A stretch of DNA of 64,000 nt from Narthecium ossifragum (Eukaryota > Streptophyta > Magnoliopsida > Dioscoreales > Nartheciaceae). Position 1 is the stretch's first letter; each line of letters opens with the position of its first letter. A model generated the notes under the pieces. The model ran no database searches and had not been told where the DNA came from. It saw only the letters and a list, made by a program, of their open reading frames with translations. The stretch is taken from NCBI GenBank assembly GCA_963920575.1, contig OY986975.1, forward strand, positions 18,507,897 to 18,571,896. Reading direction: 5' to 3'. Position numbers and translations under genes: made by a program. Of this stretch, positions 31,134 to 42,090 are shown one piece after another.

Positions 31134-31177
31134 CTCGCCAACCCCTCTCGCAGCTGAGAACTATCACACAAGTAAGG

Positions 31178-32664
31178 ATGGCCGGAGAAGGAACCGTCAA
31201 TGCCGGTGGCGGCGGTCATTCTTATGTGGTGCTGCTCCCATACCCAAGCCAGGGGCACATCAACCCCATGCTCCAATTCGGCAAGCGGCTGACCGCCTAC
31301 GGCCTCCGGGCCACCATGGCCATCACCCGCCACGCCATCTCCGCCTCCGCCAGATCCGCCACCACCGTCGGCGGCGTCGCCGTCGAGCCCATCTCTGATG
31401 GCTGCGACGAATCCGGGTTCGACCAAGTCGGCTCCATCCCGGACTACCTGGCTCGGTTCGAGTCATTCGGTTCGGCCTCCCTGGCCGAGCTGATCACGGC
31501 CCTGCGAGCCGAGGGCCTGCCGGTCCGGGCCTTGGTCTACGATTCCTTCCTCCCATGGGCGTTGGAAGTTGGGAAAAAGCTCGGGCTGATCTGTGTCTCA
31601 TTCTTCACGCAGTCGTGCGCGGTGAACCAGGTCTATTGGCACGTCGTCCAGGGTCGAGTCAAGGTGCCATGGCTAGGCTCCGAGCTGGTCTATCCGGGCC
31701 TGGCTCGACTCGAGCCGAAGGATATGCCGTCGTACTTGTTGGGCTCGGACCGGTCGCTTTACCCGGCTTACATGCAAATGTTAGTGGGCCAGTATTCTAA
31801 CCTGGATCGAGCCGATTTGGTCGTGGTCAACTCCTTCCGTGAGCTAGAACTCCATGTATATAGTATATACCAAACGTGACTTTTAAGATCATGATGCATG
31901 CATGGTTAATATATTAATTCGTGAAACATGTGCAGGAGGCGGAATGGATGGAATCGACATGTGGAGCAATGACGATTGGGCCGACGGTGCCGTCCATGTT
32001 CCTCGACAACCGCGTCTCCGGCGACTCCCAGTATGGCTTCCACCTCTTCACCCCGGATGCCGGAGCCTGCATGCAATGGCTCGACGCGAAGCCGCCGAAG
32101 TCCGTCGTGTACGTGTCTTTCGGCAGCATGGGCGCGCTGGCGTCGGCAGCCCACATGGAGGAGTTTGCTCGAGGCTTGCAGAGTAGTGGCAAGCACTTCC
32201 TCTGGGTAGTGAGAAGATTAGACGCCGGCACGCTCCCGGAGAAGTTCATCGAGGACGCGTCGGAGCAGGGTCTGGTAGTGAATTGGTGCTCGCAGTTGGA
32301 AGTGTTGGCACATGGGGCGGTGGCGTGCTTCGTGACGCACTGCGGCTGGAACTCGACTGTGGAGGCCCTGAGTCTCGGTGTGCCGATGGTGGCGGTGCCG
32401 CAGTGGACCGATCAGCCGACGAATGCGAAGTACATTGAGGACGTTTGGAAGGTCGGCGTGAGAGCGCGGTCGGATGAGGGCGGCGTTGTGAGGAGGGAGG
32501 AGGTGGAGAGGTGCGTTAGAGAGGTGATGGAAGGGGAGAGGTGCGAAGAGATGAGGAAGAATGCGAAGAAATTGGGAGAATTGGCGAAGGCGGCTGTTGG
32601 TGAAGGTGGCGGATCAGATAAGAACATCATGGAATTCGTTGCCAAGTTGCTGCCTGCAAATTAG
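31178..32664 (+). CDS. UDP-glycosyltransferase, UGT74-type (two exons)
   Basis: Exon 1 is 31178-31855 (226 codons), exon 2 is 31936-32664, giving 468 aa, a normal length for the family. The enzyme is a cytosolic inverting GT1 glycosyltransferase that moves a sugar, probably glucose, from UDP to a hydroxyl or carboxyl of a small metabolite. The catalytic His is H27 in PSQGHINPM and its partner Asp is D122 in ALVYDSFLPWAL. The PSPG box (residues 343-386) starts WCSQLEVLAHGAV, has THCGWNS and ends PQWTDQ; the final Gln favours UDP-glucose. The intron is phase 0, GT-AG, 80 bp, at the site conserved with the other two complete UGTs here. The start is the ATG of MAGEG, matched by the paralogue. No break is seen, so it is likely functional. 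The UGT74 assignment is by overall wording; the acceptor is unknown. Confidence 0.95.
31856..31935 (+). other. Intron of UGT gene 2
   Basis: 80-bp intron with GTATAT donor at 31856 and TGTGCAG acceptor ending at 31935. It contains in-frame stops (for example the TGA at 31877-31879), so retention would truncate the protein. Confidence 0.88.
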
Positions 32665-32729
32665 CCGGATTTACATAGCAGACATAGGCAGTCCTGATGG
32701 GCCAGCCCGTGCTGAACTAGCTTGTTGCT

Positions 32730-32735
32730 AATAAA
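32730..32735 (+). promoter_or_regulatory. Polyadenylation signal AATAAA of UGT gene 2
   Basis: AATAAAGCC lies 65 bp after the stop codon and corresponds to AATAAAGC after the partial UGT at the left edge. Confidence 0.65.
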
Positions 32736-33615
32736 GCCTTGAATGGAACTACAGTTGTTTCGATTTTGCCAGCCAATTTAGCTCCTTTCCAAGAAATCTC
32801 TGGAAATAAATGGCCCGGACTGGCCCAAGCATGGCCCGACATGACCCACCACGTGGCGTGTATGACTCGGCCTTGGCTGGTGCATGATGCACAAGTCATG
32901 GGCATGCTGGACACAAGTCTTGACCCCATTGACTTGACCCAACAAGTTCAATTTTACCTCCTGCCATTATTTTCCTCTTAGCATCGTACAAAAGGCTCAG
33001 ATAAGATCGAATCAAATCCAAGGGTCCACGCCATTAATAGAATATCAACTGTGATTCAGATTCTAAATTTTTGAACTATTGGATTGATTCAAACATATAT
33101 GAACCATTGATATGATGTATGAGGCAAATTGAACCTCAACCCAACACAATCCCACAAACTACCAAAGCACGGCACGAGCACGGGCCCAATATGAGTATGG
33201 CTTGCTAGTTAAAATATAACTATTAGTAAAGTTATAGACTTATAATATCACGTCAGTAAGTTTTGAATTAATTTAATATTAGTCTTTTAAAACTCCTTTA
33301 ATTTCACATTAGCCCCTAAAATTCAAACAATATAAACAATAGTCTCTTAGATCTAAAAAGGACTTCAAAACTCAACTTCAGTCCACCAATGTCCAGTCAA
33401 GGGACTCAACCAGGGTTAAAGCTCATGTTTCAGTGAAAATGCGGCTGCATCATAAAACAAATTAAAATTTTAGATTTCAATGACTATTTTGTCTATACCC
33501 CCGAAGATGTAAAATAACTAAAATACCCATCGTCTCCTTTAGCCTATACACAATGTCATCTCAGCTCCCAAAGGGATCGGTTTGAATATCAAAATCACCA
33601 AACTATCATTGTATT
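32736..33615. other. Intergenic stretch, nothing recognised
   Basis: No coding or element signal. Open frames here are short, overlapping on both strands and without domains. Confidence 0.5.
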
Positions 33616-36428
33616 TGTCACACCCCGATCCAGAAAACCCATCCGGGCCGGGGCGTGAAGGGACCTACTACTATTTACATGCAATTAGCGCGATACAAGC
33701 GGAATTCATAATTAATTTAAACAAATTACCTTCCAATGGTAAAATTGTAATTCTAACGACCTATAACACAAGATTAAAAGAAACAAGATTTCTATTGAGT
33801 TAACATCAAAGTTGTAGTATTTAGACATCAGATACAGATTTATCAAAATTTCTTAAAAAGAGAAATTATACACTTACAAAATTCTCGAAGGATGTCTATT
33901 TATAAAAACTACAAAAGAGTACTAGATCTCTTACAGCAGCCTCAAATGCCTCCAAAAGTCATCACGCCGCTAAGAGCTGATTCAGCTGGAACTACAGAAG
34001 ATGAGCTAGTGCCTGCACTTACAAAACATAGCATGGCTAGCAGTGAACAACAAGCTCAGTATGGTTCTACTTTACGTCGCACAGAAAGGAAAGGGAACTA
34101 CAAAGTCACGAAACTCCACCTTATCTTTTGGGGAAACTCGCGTCACATCCACCACCTACCTCAGGGCACGCACTTGGTGACCTCCACCGTCAACGGCTGT
34201 CCCTCTCTCTACAACCAAGCGCTCCAGTGCTAAACAACTTGGCGTAGGACCCAGGATAGCACGTAACTTCCCCAAAAATAGATACTGAGACTGGAATCCT
34301 GGGCGACCTCTACACCTCAATCAAAATAATTATAGCCAGCTAGACACCAACCTCAAGAGTACAATAATTCAATCCAATACAATCACGCCCTAAACCTTGC
34401 TACCCATCCTCGGTTCAAGAGCTAGATCCGAGCTACCCAAGAGTCTCGGATCGATGATCAACCCATCGCTCCGCCTAACCTGAAATGCTTTTAATGCATA
34501 CAGTGCATGAACCTATATAAGAATCTAATCTAGATGTCACTATATGTCACATCATCACATGAGTTCAACAAGTTAAGCTACAATATTATAAAGAATTCAA
34601 ACTGATTCTTAAACAATAGTCTGGAACATCGTTATACAATAGCCTTCAGTGCACCCGGGCACCCGACAGGCTAAGGTTCCACAATTATCCCGCAAATAAC
34701 TGGTCTACCAAGTACAACTATAATTCTCTCGACGAAGTTACCCAAACATTCAAACAATCAATAAAACAACCATTTTACACTACTGCCCCCGACGCACGCT
34801 GGCAATCAGTTGGACTTTACTAAAGTAGTAGGGCACACCGTCGGCCCACTTATACTAAGCATGCAAGGGCACACTTTCGGCCCATTTATCTACTTATTCT
34901 CGAGGGTTGTCACTCCCCCAGTTAACCACAAAGCAATAAATTGCTATGTACAAGGAGGCTGATAAAGCAATCACAAGCTATACGTGCATATACATAGGAC
35001 ATGCTTATCGAGAAACCGCTTGAATTCCCTAAATGTCAGTAATCGATTCGAAACCCAAACTACAATACAATTCGAAGATAAATCCATCAAATCTTGATTA
35101 AGATATTATATTAATCGCTAGATATCATTGGGAAAGCCACACAACAAGAATAGGTCAAAAAGGAATCGAGAATAACGAAATCGGATCAAAAGATGTTAGT
35201 AGCAAACAAGAGATCGATCTTCATACCCATGTGAAGATCGATCTTCTCTTCGCAGCCAACCACCATCAAAACAAGTGATCGATCTTTATGTCCCATAAAG
35301 ATCGATCTTCCACACGGGGGTCTTCTATCTGGAACAAAAGAGATCGATCTTTCTATTCAGGAAGATCGATCTCCCCAAAGTGGGTGCTCTGTCTGGAATA
35401 AAAAGAGATCGATCTTCACACACAGAAGATCTATCTTCTTCAGAAATGACAGAGCGTTAATTTACAAGAGATCGATCTTCATAGTCGGCAACCTACTTGG
35501 CAACAAGGAGATCGATCCTTCTTCATTCCGGCATCACTTATGAATAGTGTTGTGAATCCAATTTCTTGGATTCAAACTATCAAAACTCATTGGATTAAAA
35601 TGAAACTTGGAGGGGAAATGCAATTGGGTGTGGGGAATCTAACGAAACTAAGAAATCCAACTTTAGATGATCAAATCCAAATTTACATAGATTTGACCTA
35701 TCAAACGGCGATGAAATCTACTCAAACTTTGAGGGAAGATTGATTAGATGGTGGGGGAACCATTCATGCAATAAAAACTACACTAAGATCATCAAATATT
35801 AGATCTGAGCCAATCTAATCGAAAAACCGACAGAAATACAGAAACGACACAATAGCAACGTGTAACACTTAACAAGGAATTAGAATATAGTATCAGAAAC
35901 CATTCCAACACATAAAACCACACCAAAGCACAATTTATCAATCCTAGGGTTACGAATTCACATGAATTGAGTAGAAACACCCACATCTATAGACGTGCAG
36001 GCAATCTACGAGATCCTCAACTCCAATCGTCACGGATCTGCGCCGAAAAGCCGCAGCCCAAGCACCAGCCTGTAGCCAAGGGGAGAGAGAGGAGAGAAAA
36101 AAAAAGAGAAGACAAGAGAAAAGAGAAGGGAGTATTTATAGAGATCTGAAACGATCTCAGTCGTCCGATTCGATCTTTCCCGATCGAGCTCCGATCTTCC
36201 GATCAGAAGCACTTCTAAGGTTTTAATCAATCACATTCATCAATCCAAGGCAATGTGTGCATAACAAGGGTGTAAAAACCGGCCGTCAGGGCACAATTTT
36301 ACCAACTTGCCCCTGGGGTCCAAAATGCCAATACGATCACCCGATTGCACCCGACGCGGAACCAAACCAACAGGAAGATGGCCCTCAACCTACGCGGTCG
36401 AACTTGGTTAGAGGAACGGTTCCTCACA
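33616..36428 (-). mobile_element. Solo LTR 4 (2813 bp)
   Basis: In minus orientation; on the plus strand it runs from TGTCACACCCCGATCC to AACGGTTCCTCACA. The flanking 5-mers GTATT (33611-33615) and GAATT (36429-36433) differ by one base and are taken as the target duplication. It shares the ends and the CGATCGAGCTCCGATCTTCC leader block (about 36180) with the other family members, and has no retrotransposon interior. Confidence 0.85.
35195..35525. repeat. AGATCGATCTTC palindrome cluster in solo LTR 4
   Basis: About eleven AGATCGATCTTC-type units in 330 bp, often as pairs facing each other around CATACCCATGTGA or similar, so each pair could form a hairpin. The cluster is 0.9-1.2 kb from the LTR start, as in solo LTRs 1 and 5. 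Confidence 0.85.
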
Positions 36429-36531
36429 GAATTCTTATTTTTCATGTAGTGTCCATGTATATTTTGAATGAAAATATCCATGATACCTTAAGCCCCCTCT
36501 TGAATTTTCTCCCTTCGTACCTTTTCTTAGC

Positions 36532-37994
36532 ATTTTTTTATGAATTGAGCCCGGAGGCTAGGTAACAAACGCTTGCATCAAACTCTCAAACAGACCCCAG
36601 TCGTCCTCATAGGAACATACAAAAGACGCCCTGGTACGATGACAGTACCGGGCAACTCCATCAGCCGGAGCATTATAAGATCGCGGAAGATGAAGGAACA
36701 AAATAGAGTCAAAACTCAGGGCCTCAATCCAAACCTTCTTCGTCAAACCATCAAGTTAGGGAGGCCATAGCTTCACACCACTTAGGATCTGGACGACATC
36801 TAACGAATCCGATTCAATAATAAGTCGATTCACCCCTCGCTTCATAGCTTCCCTCAGTCCCTCAGTAATAGTGAACACCTCAGATTGTAGGACATACCCA
36901 ATGCAAACAGGGGAGCCCATCACCCAAGAAGGTTGCTGGTCTGAACCAAGACCAACGACGCCAATGGTCGAGAAAGCTGACCCAGGGTCAAGGGAGGCAT
37001 CAATCCTTAGAATCTGGATGCCGGTCCTCCGTTTAACGTAGGTCTCGCTCTGTATTCGAATAGATGCAAACTCCTTGGCAGATCTCCGAAGCCTACACAC
37101 CATGGCCATAGCTGAGACACCTCGTTCAGCAAATACGATCTCGTTGCGATCCTTCCACATCAACCAAGCACTAGTCGCCAAATAGGTTCTCAGATGCTTC
37201 ACCCTCTCGCCCCTCAACGAGCCAACCAGGAAGTCAAGCAGCTGCTCTGAATCCTAGGATGGAACGATGGTGCCTTCTTTCTCCTCTAAGATATCAAAAA
37301 CCTGCTTCGAAAACCTGCAACCAAAGACTGCATGTGGAATGGTTTTGGGTTCCAATCTACATCTGGGGCATTCCCGGTTAGTTGACAAGCAGAGCCTCCA
37401 TAAAAAATCTCGGACATCAGCCTTACCCCTCGCAACCCGCCAGACGAAGTGCTTGACCCTCGGACCAGCATTGAGACGCCATATGTTGGACCAAGAATCA
37501 TCAGAAACAAGGCCATGCTTCTGCTGGATCATCATCAGATACGCCGAAGGAGTAGAGACCTTGCCAGAGCTGTTGTGCGCCCATCTCACGACATCAGCAC
37601 TGCGGTTCACATTGGCAGCAAGTAGTAGATTGGCTAATAGAGGATGGAAAAATCCCGGCACCTTCTCCCTATTCCAATCTCTCCCATGCATAAGATTGCC
37701 AACCATTAGACTTCCCAAGTTCCCATCAACTTTGATGAAGGTCAGCCACAGAGAGATCGGCATGTTCGAACACCATGTATCACGCAGGACCGAGATGTAG
37801 CTATTCTCGCCCACAGACCATACGAGACCCTTACGCACCTCATCAGCGGCTGCACATATGTACCTCCAGTGGGATGAAGGGGAGACAGACTCGGATAAGG
37901 TTGGGAGATGATCCTTCCATTTATATTTGGCTTTGGCCAAGGCTTTCCAAACATTAGATTCCACATCCAAAAAGGACGCAACACACTTCACAAA
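36532..37994 (-). pseudogene. LINE 3' part (zf-RVT and RNase H), with target duplication
   Basis: Minus strand, in order: 37254-37991 encodes the pre-zf-RVT block SHWRYICAAADEVRKGLVW and the zf-RVT domain (VKHFVWRVARGKADV, CPRCRLEPKTIPHAVFGC); 36756-37217 starts with WLMWKDRNEIVF and has the RNase H blocks IDASLDPGSAFSTIGVVG and LIIESDSLDVVQIL; 36558-36746 has HLPRSYNAPADGVARYC. Stops at 37253 and about 36750 break the frame. The A-tail is T7 on the plus strand at 36533-36539. A perfect 12-bp duplication CCTTTTCTTAGC flanks it (36520-36531 and 37995-38006). It is a 5'-truncated, dead insertion of about 1.46 kb. Confidence 0.93.
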
Positions 37995-38121
37995 CCTTTT
38001 CTTAGCCTTTTTGGTTTAAGAAATCCGATAAGAAAGGAAAACAAATCTCTTGCATATGAGCACTCTTGGGCTGAAAAAAAAAGCAAACAAAACAAAACAA
38101 AAGATCGAATTTATTGTTCAT

Positions 38122-38409
38122 TGTTATTGATACTTAAAAGACAAACATAAGTGAATTAGAGAGGGAAGTAAGAGAGCATAGCTATGAGGTATGCTTGCTT
38201 TTACTTATATCCATTCATCTACCAAGATGCCTCTATTTATAAGCAACAAAAGTTCACCAACTAGGTGAAAAGTGGTCATACATATTTATGTGAACATGAT
38301 AAATGCATACGGAGGCCATGCATGCAAAGTCTTCATCCCAATAGTGCATGGAAGCCACATATGAGCATGTGTTCATTTTTTGTGTTTCACATGTTCATAT
38401 TTTACAGCA
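38122..38409 (-). repeat. 3' LTR of Copia C
   Basis: 288 bp, beginning TGTTATTGATACTT and ending TTTTACAGCA on the plus strand. It matches 48457-48656 and then 52322-52391. Confidence 0.85.
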
Positions 38410-38675
38410 CTCCCCCTTAAATGACAAACAAAGAATATGCCTCGTTAAAACCTTTGCTAAGAAAAACCCAGTGGACAAAACCTTAGCCAAGGAAAAAGAG
38501 TGCAGTTCTTTGTTTACTTAGAATGGTATTAGGCTGGGAAGACTGGCTCATTAAAACCTTGTAAAGGAAAACCTAGTCGAAAAAAACCTTAGCGAAAGAA
38601 AAAAAAGTGTAGTACATGAATACCTTCTAAATTCATTACTCCCCCTCATAAAGATGTAAGATAGGCTTCCAGTAC

Positions 38676-39005
38676 TCAGCATAAAAGATCCTTGAACCGA
38701 CGCATGTCGATGTCATGCACTAGCTTTTTAAATGTCATCGTGAGTAGTGCTTTTGTGAATAAATTTGTTAAGTTGTCATTGGAACGTATATGCTTGACAT
38801 CAATATCACAGTTCTTATGGAGGTCATGCGTGTAGAAAAACTTCAATGATGCAGGCTTGGTTATGTCGCCTTTGATATACCCACATCTAATTTGAGTGAT
38901 GCATGCAGCGTTATCTTCATATAATACTGTTGAGGTATTTTTGATTGAAGATAATCGACTTCTGATTGAAGACAATCGATAAGTTTCTTGAATATGTTGT
39001 ATCAT
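38676..39005 (-). pseudogene. Copia C RNase H
   Basis: The frame encodes the second half of the Copia RNase H domain: STVLYEDNAACITQIRCGYI, KFFYTHDLHKNCDIDVKHI and DNLTNLFTKALLTMTF, ending near the expected end of Pol. The first half of the domain upstream (39005-39540) is frameshifted and poorly preserved. Confidence 0.82.
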
Positions 39006-39542
39006 ACTCCTCAGCTAGACACAATCTCGACTTACCTCATGAATAACAAGTATCTCAACATGATTTGAAAATGTGACGGTTAGCGTCTATTTCATAGATC
39101 GCCAAGATATAGCAGTGTCGCCATAGATGAAAATGTACCATGTTTGTGACTTGGCCTTATATGGATCAGAAAGATAACTATATGCATAGCCAACTAACTC
39201 TGGTCTTGAACTATTTGAGAAAAATAGTCAAAGACCTATAGTTCCTTGAAGGTACCACAGTATGTGCTTAACCTCATTCCAGTGTCTTAGTGTTGGTGCA
39301 GAGCCGTATCTTGTTAATAATTTAATTGCAAAGGCAATATCGGGCCGTGCATAATTTCTAAGATACATGAGGGCTTCAATCGCAGAAAGATATAATACTT
39401 AAGGAGCAAGAAGCGTATCACCATCTTTTTGAGGGTGAAAAGAATTTTTCTTCACATCAAGAGATCGAACCATCATTGGAGAGCTTAATGGATGAGTTTT
39501 GTCCATGTAGAATTGTCTCATGACCTATTAATTATAATTTGC

Positions 39543-39815
39543 TTAGTGAACCAATATTCTACTTGAAAAGTGCTCGATCTGCAGGCCGAGACAGAATCTT
39601 GTCTTTTCAAGATCTTTCATTTTGAATTTCTTTTTTAAATAGTTAGATGTTTTTTTGAGCTCTTTTGGAGTCTCAATTAAATTCAGGTCATCTACATATA
39701 CTGCAATAATAGCACATCCAGACTCTAATTTCTTGATAAAACACATTGACAGACTGAGTTGTTCACATATCTTTCTTTCATGAGATTCACTGAACACATT
39801 GTACCGCATCCGTCC
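39543..39815 (-). pseudogene. Copia C reverse transcriptase, C-terminal part
   Basis: The frame has the catalytic block CAIIAVYVDDLNLIETP (YVDD) and MKDLEKTRFCLGLQIEH. Its start (GRMRYN) is the second half of the conserved LKQ-GRMWYN block whose first half is at about 44905-44935, so RT was split here by the insertion of the SINE-like dimer. Confidence 0.82.
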
Positions 39816-39831
39816 TGTCAGCTCAGTATCC

Positions 39832-40304
39832 ACGAGCTAACCACTCGTACCAAAACTCCGAAGTGATAGTAGGGGCGCCCATATTACCTTTACCATAGAG
39901 CCGCGATCGACCCCCATAGATCGACCATCAGCACCACATAGCAGCGCAGAGCCCCAAACTAAGCAGTGGACGGACTTGAGGGGATGCCAGGAGCCCACAC
40001 CCTACCTTGGGCTTCCAACTCAGCAACATGGACGAATCAAAGGGAGATGATGCCTCAGCCTGTAGCCCATCCAGCCAACAATCTCCCCCCTCAGCAGCTA
40101 CTCTAGGATTCGAACCTGCGATCTCGCAACGATACCACGTGCCAGTTCAGGATCCATGAGCTAACCACTCGTACCAAAACTCCGGAGTGATAATAGGGGC
40201 GCCTATGTTCCGTTTACCATAGAGTCGTGGTCGATCTCCATAGATCGATCATCAGCACCACATATCAGCGCATAGCCCCACACTAAGTGGTGGATGGACA
40301 TGAG
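39832..40304 (-). repeat. tRNA-related SINE-like repeat, tandem dimer
   Basis: Two copies of a unit of about 320 bp follow one another (39832-40156 and 40157-40304, the second continuing at 42003-42090 and 44865-44908 beyond later insertions). On the minus strand the unit has a pol III A box TAGCTCATGG (40154-40163) and, 37 bp on, a B box GGTTCGAATCC (40106-40116), in tRNA-like order and spacing. The second A-box-like site is TAGCTCGTGG at 39830-39839. It is inserted in Copia C RT. The poly-A or simple tail expected of a SINE is not clear, so the class is tentative. Confidence 0.6.
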
Positions 40305-42002
40305 GGGTTGCGTGATAACGCGTGAAAAGTGCACAAATCGCCCCTTTAACTAGGTCATGTTAGCCTCCGAGCAATGCTATTTTGATTGTCTTTTCCCCAT
40401 TTCAGGCTTAAGGACCCTCAACGAAGATTAGATCAAGTTTGGTGCTAAAACGAACAAATAAAGAACCTGCGAAGTCAAAGGAGCAAAGGTGGGCCATCTT
40501 TGAAGATTAAACTGTACCTTCTTAAGAAGAAGCAGATGATGTGCTATATATGGTTGAAAAGATCTTGAAGTCTAGATTTCAGAACTTTTTACGGTTCTTG
40601 ACTTGGAGTTTCCTAGAGGAAGATATGCTATTTTTAGTACAGAGGTGCAGAAGAAGCAGTTACGAAAAAACCAGATCGATCCGCTTTCCAAAGCAGATCG
40701 ATATTGGTCGGGCATCACCCAGATTTTGAGGTCACGAATGAAGGAGATCGATCCCATTTCCAATGGAGATCGATCTCATTTGATGCTGGGGGAAAAATAA
40801 AGGGTTGAGATCTAATCCGAGTTAGGGTTTGATTAAGGCTTATAAATAGACCTTTTGAGAGGATTTTTGGCAGCCACCCAAGGACGAATTTTCTTCTCCT
40901 TCTGGGTGTTTCCTTGGCTCTTCTCCCTCCATAAACATTAGGGTTAGATCTTGAAGATAGATCCATGGCGGGAGCGCGTCATCAACCTTCTCCAATGGAT
41001 CGTCTCTTCAAGATGAGTAGGTAAATCTTTAGTCTAGGAAATTCTATGATGTAATAGGGTGTTTATCTAGGTTTTTTCCTATGGATCTGAGCATGTACTT
41101 AATGATGGTTTAATGGATTGATTTCAGAGTTTATATCTATTGGTAATATTTCTTTTGGTGAATGAATTGTTTGTTCTTTGTGCCCTAATTTCGGTCTGTC
41201 TTGTCTCGGTTTTTTCGTGGGTTTACAGCCGGATTTTGTGAAAACTCAAAACATAAAAGTTGTAGATCTCTGTCTTAGCTTTCCAACGAATCTTGAATCG
41301 CCTTGTTTCGAGTTCGGATGTGAAAGTTACGCTGAGATTACACTCGCTGGTTTTGAGCATTGCATGTTAGAGGCTAGGATTAGGACTTGTTCAAGTTGCT
41401 TTCATGCTAGAACCATGTTAGATCTTTAGATTGGATTCTAAACCCTAGCTTATGATTGTTGGAGTGCTAGAACTACTGCCTTAATGCTAGAACCATTAAG
41501 ACCTATGATTGTAACCTACGATTCATTCTTTATCTTTATCGATTAGGCGATCTCAAAGTGCTAGAACCACTTTGATTATTTTCATACCAATTATCCGCTG
41601 ATTTGTTCTTCATTCCGACATAGGCTTCTAATGAATCTATGTTGAGTGATAGTGGACCTAGCCGATCTTCTATCAACCCTAGAAAACCATCTTGAACTTA
41701 TTGAATTGCTCTTATCCTAGGAATGCCTAGATAGCTCTCGATTACGGATTAGAACTTCCTAGATTTTTCTCCTAGTGTTATTCTCCCAATTTAGTTTAAA
41801 GACCAACTATCATCTATCTTCCTTAACTTTTGATTTAGAACTATGCACGGTAATTAGGCTTAATCCTGTTTTCCCTGTGGACCGACTCGGACTTGCTACT
41901 ATCTACCCATAAAGTAGTTAGTTAGTAGTTTGATTATAAATTTGTAATTTTGGCGTTCTTGTTAAGGTAACGACACTTTCCAAGGCGTGTCAAAATTTTG
42001 CT
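40305..42002 (+). mobile_element. Solo LTR of a Gypsy (Athila/Tat-like) element
   Basis: The core runs TGATAACGCGTGAAAAGTGC (40313) to CAAGGCGTGTCA (41992), 1680 bp, with a TATA box TTATAAATAG near 40840 and the late block CTGTGGACCGACTCGGACTTGCTACTA, as in LTRs of Athila/Tat Ty3/Gypsy elements. AAATTTTGC after it looks like the first bases towards a primer site. The whole insert interrupts the SINE-like unit and is flanked by ACATGAG (40298-40304 and 42003-42009). It has AGATCGATC palindromes at 40672-40780. No coding interior. Confidence 0.6.
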
Positions 42003-42090
42003 ACATGAGAGCTGTAGGTGGGACACCCAGCAGCCCACAACCTGCCCTGGGCCTCCAACCCAGCAACAAGGGCAAATCAAAGGGAGATGT

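Noticed and set aside
31555..31800. Plus-strand frame within UGT exon 1
   Set aside because: Shadow of the UGT reading frame.
33892..34233. 113-codon plus-strand frame in solo LTR 4
   Set aside because: LTR sequence; the corresponding parts of related LTRs do not keep the frame.
35195..35525. Regularly repeated AGATCGATCTTC as a CRISPR-like array
   Set aside because: Repeat is a 12-bp palindrome with uneven spacing in a plant LTR; no CRISPR context in a nuclear genome.
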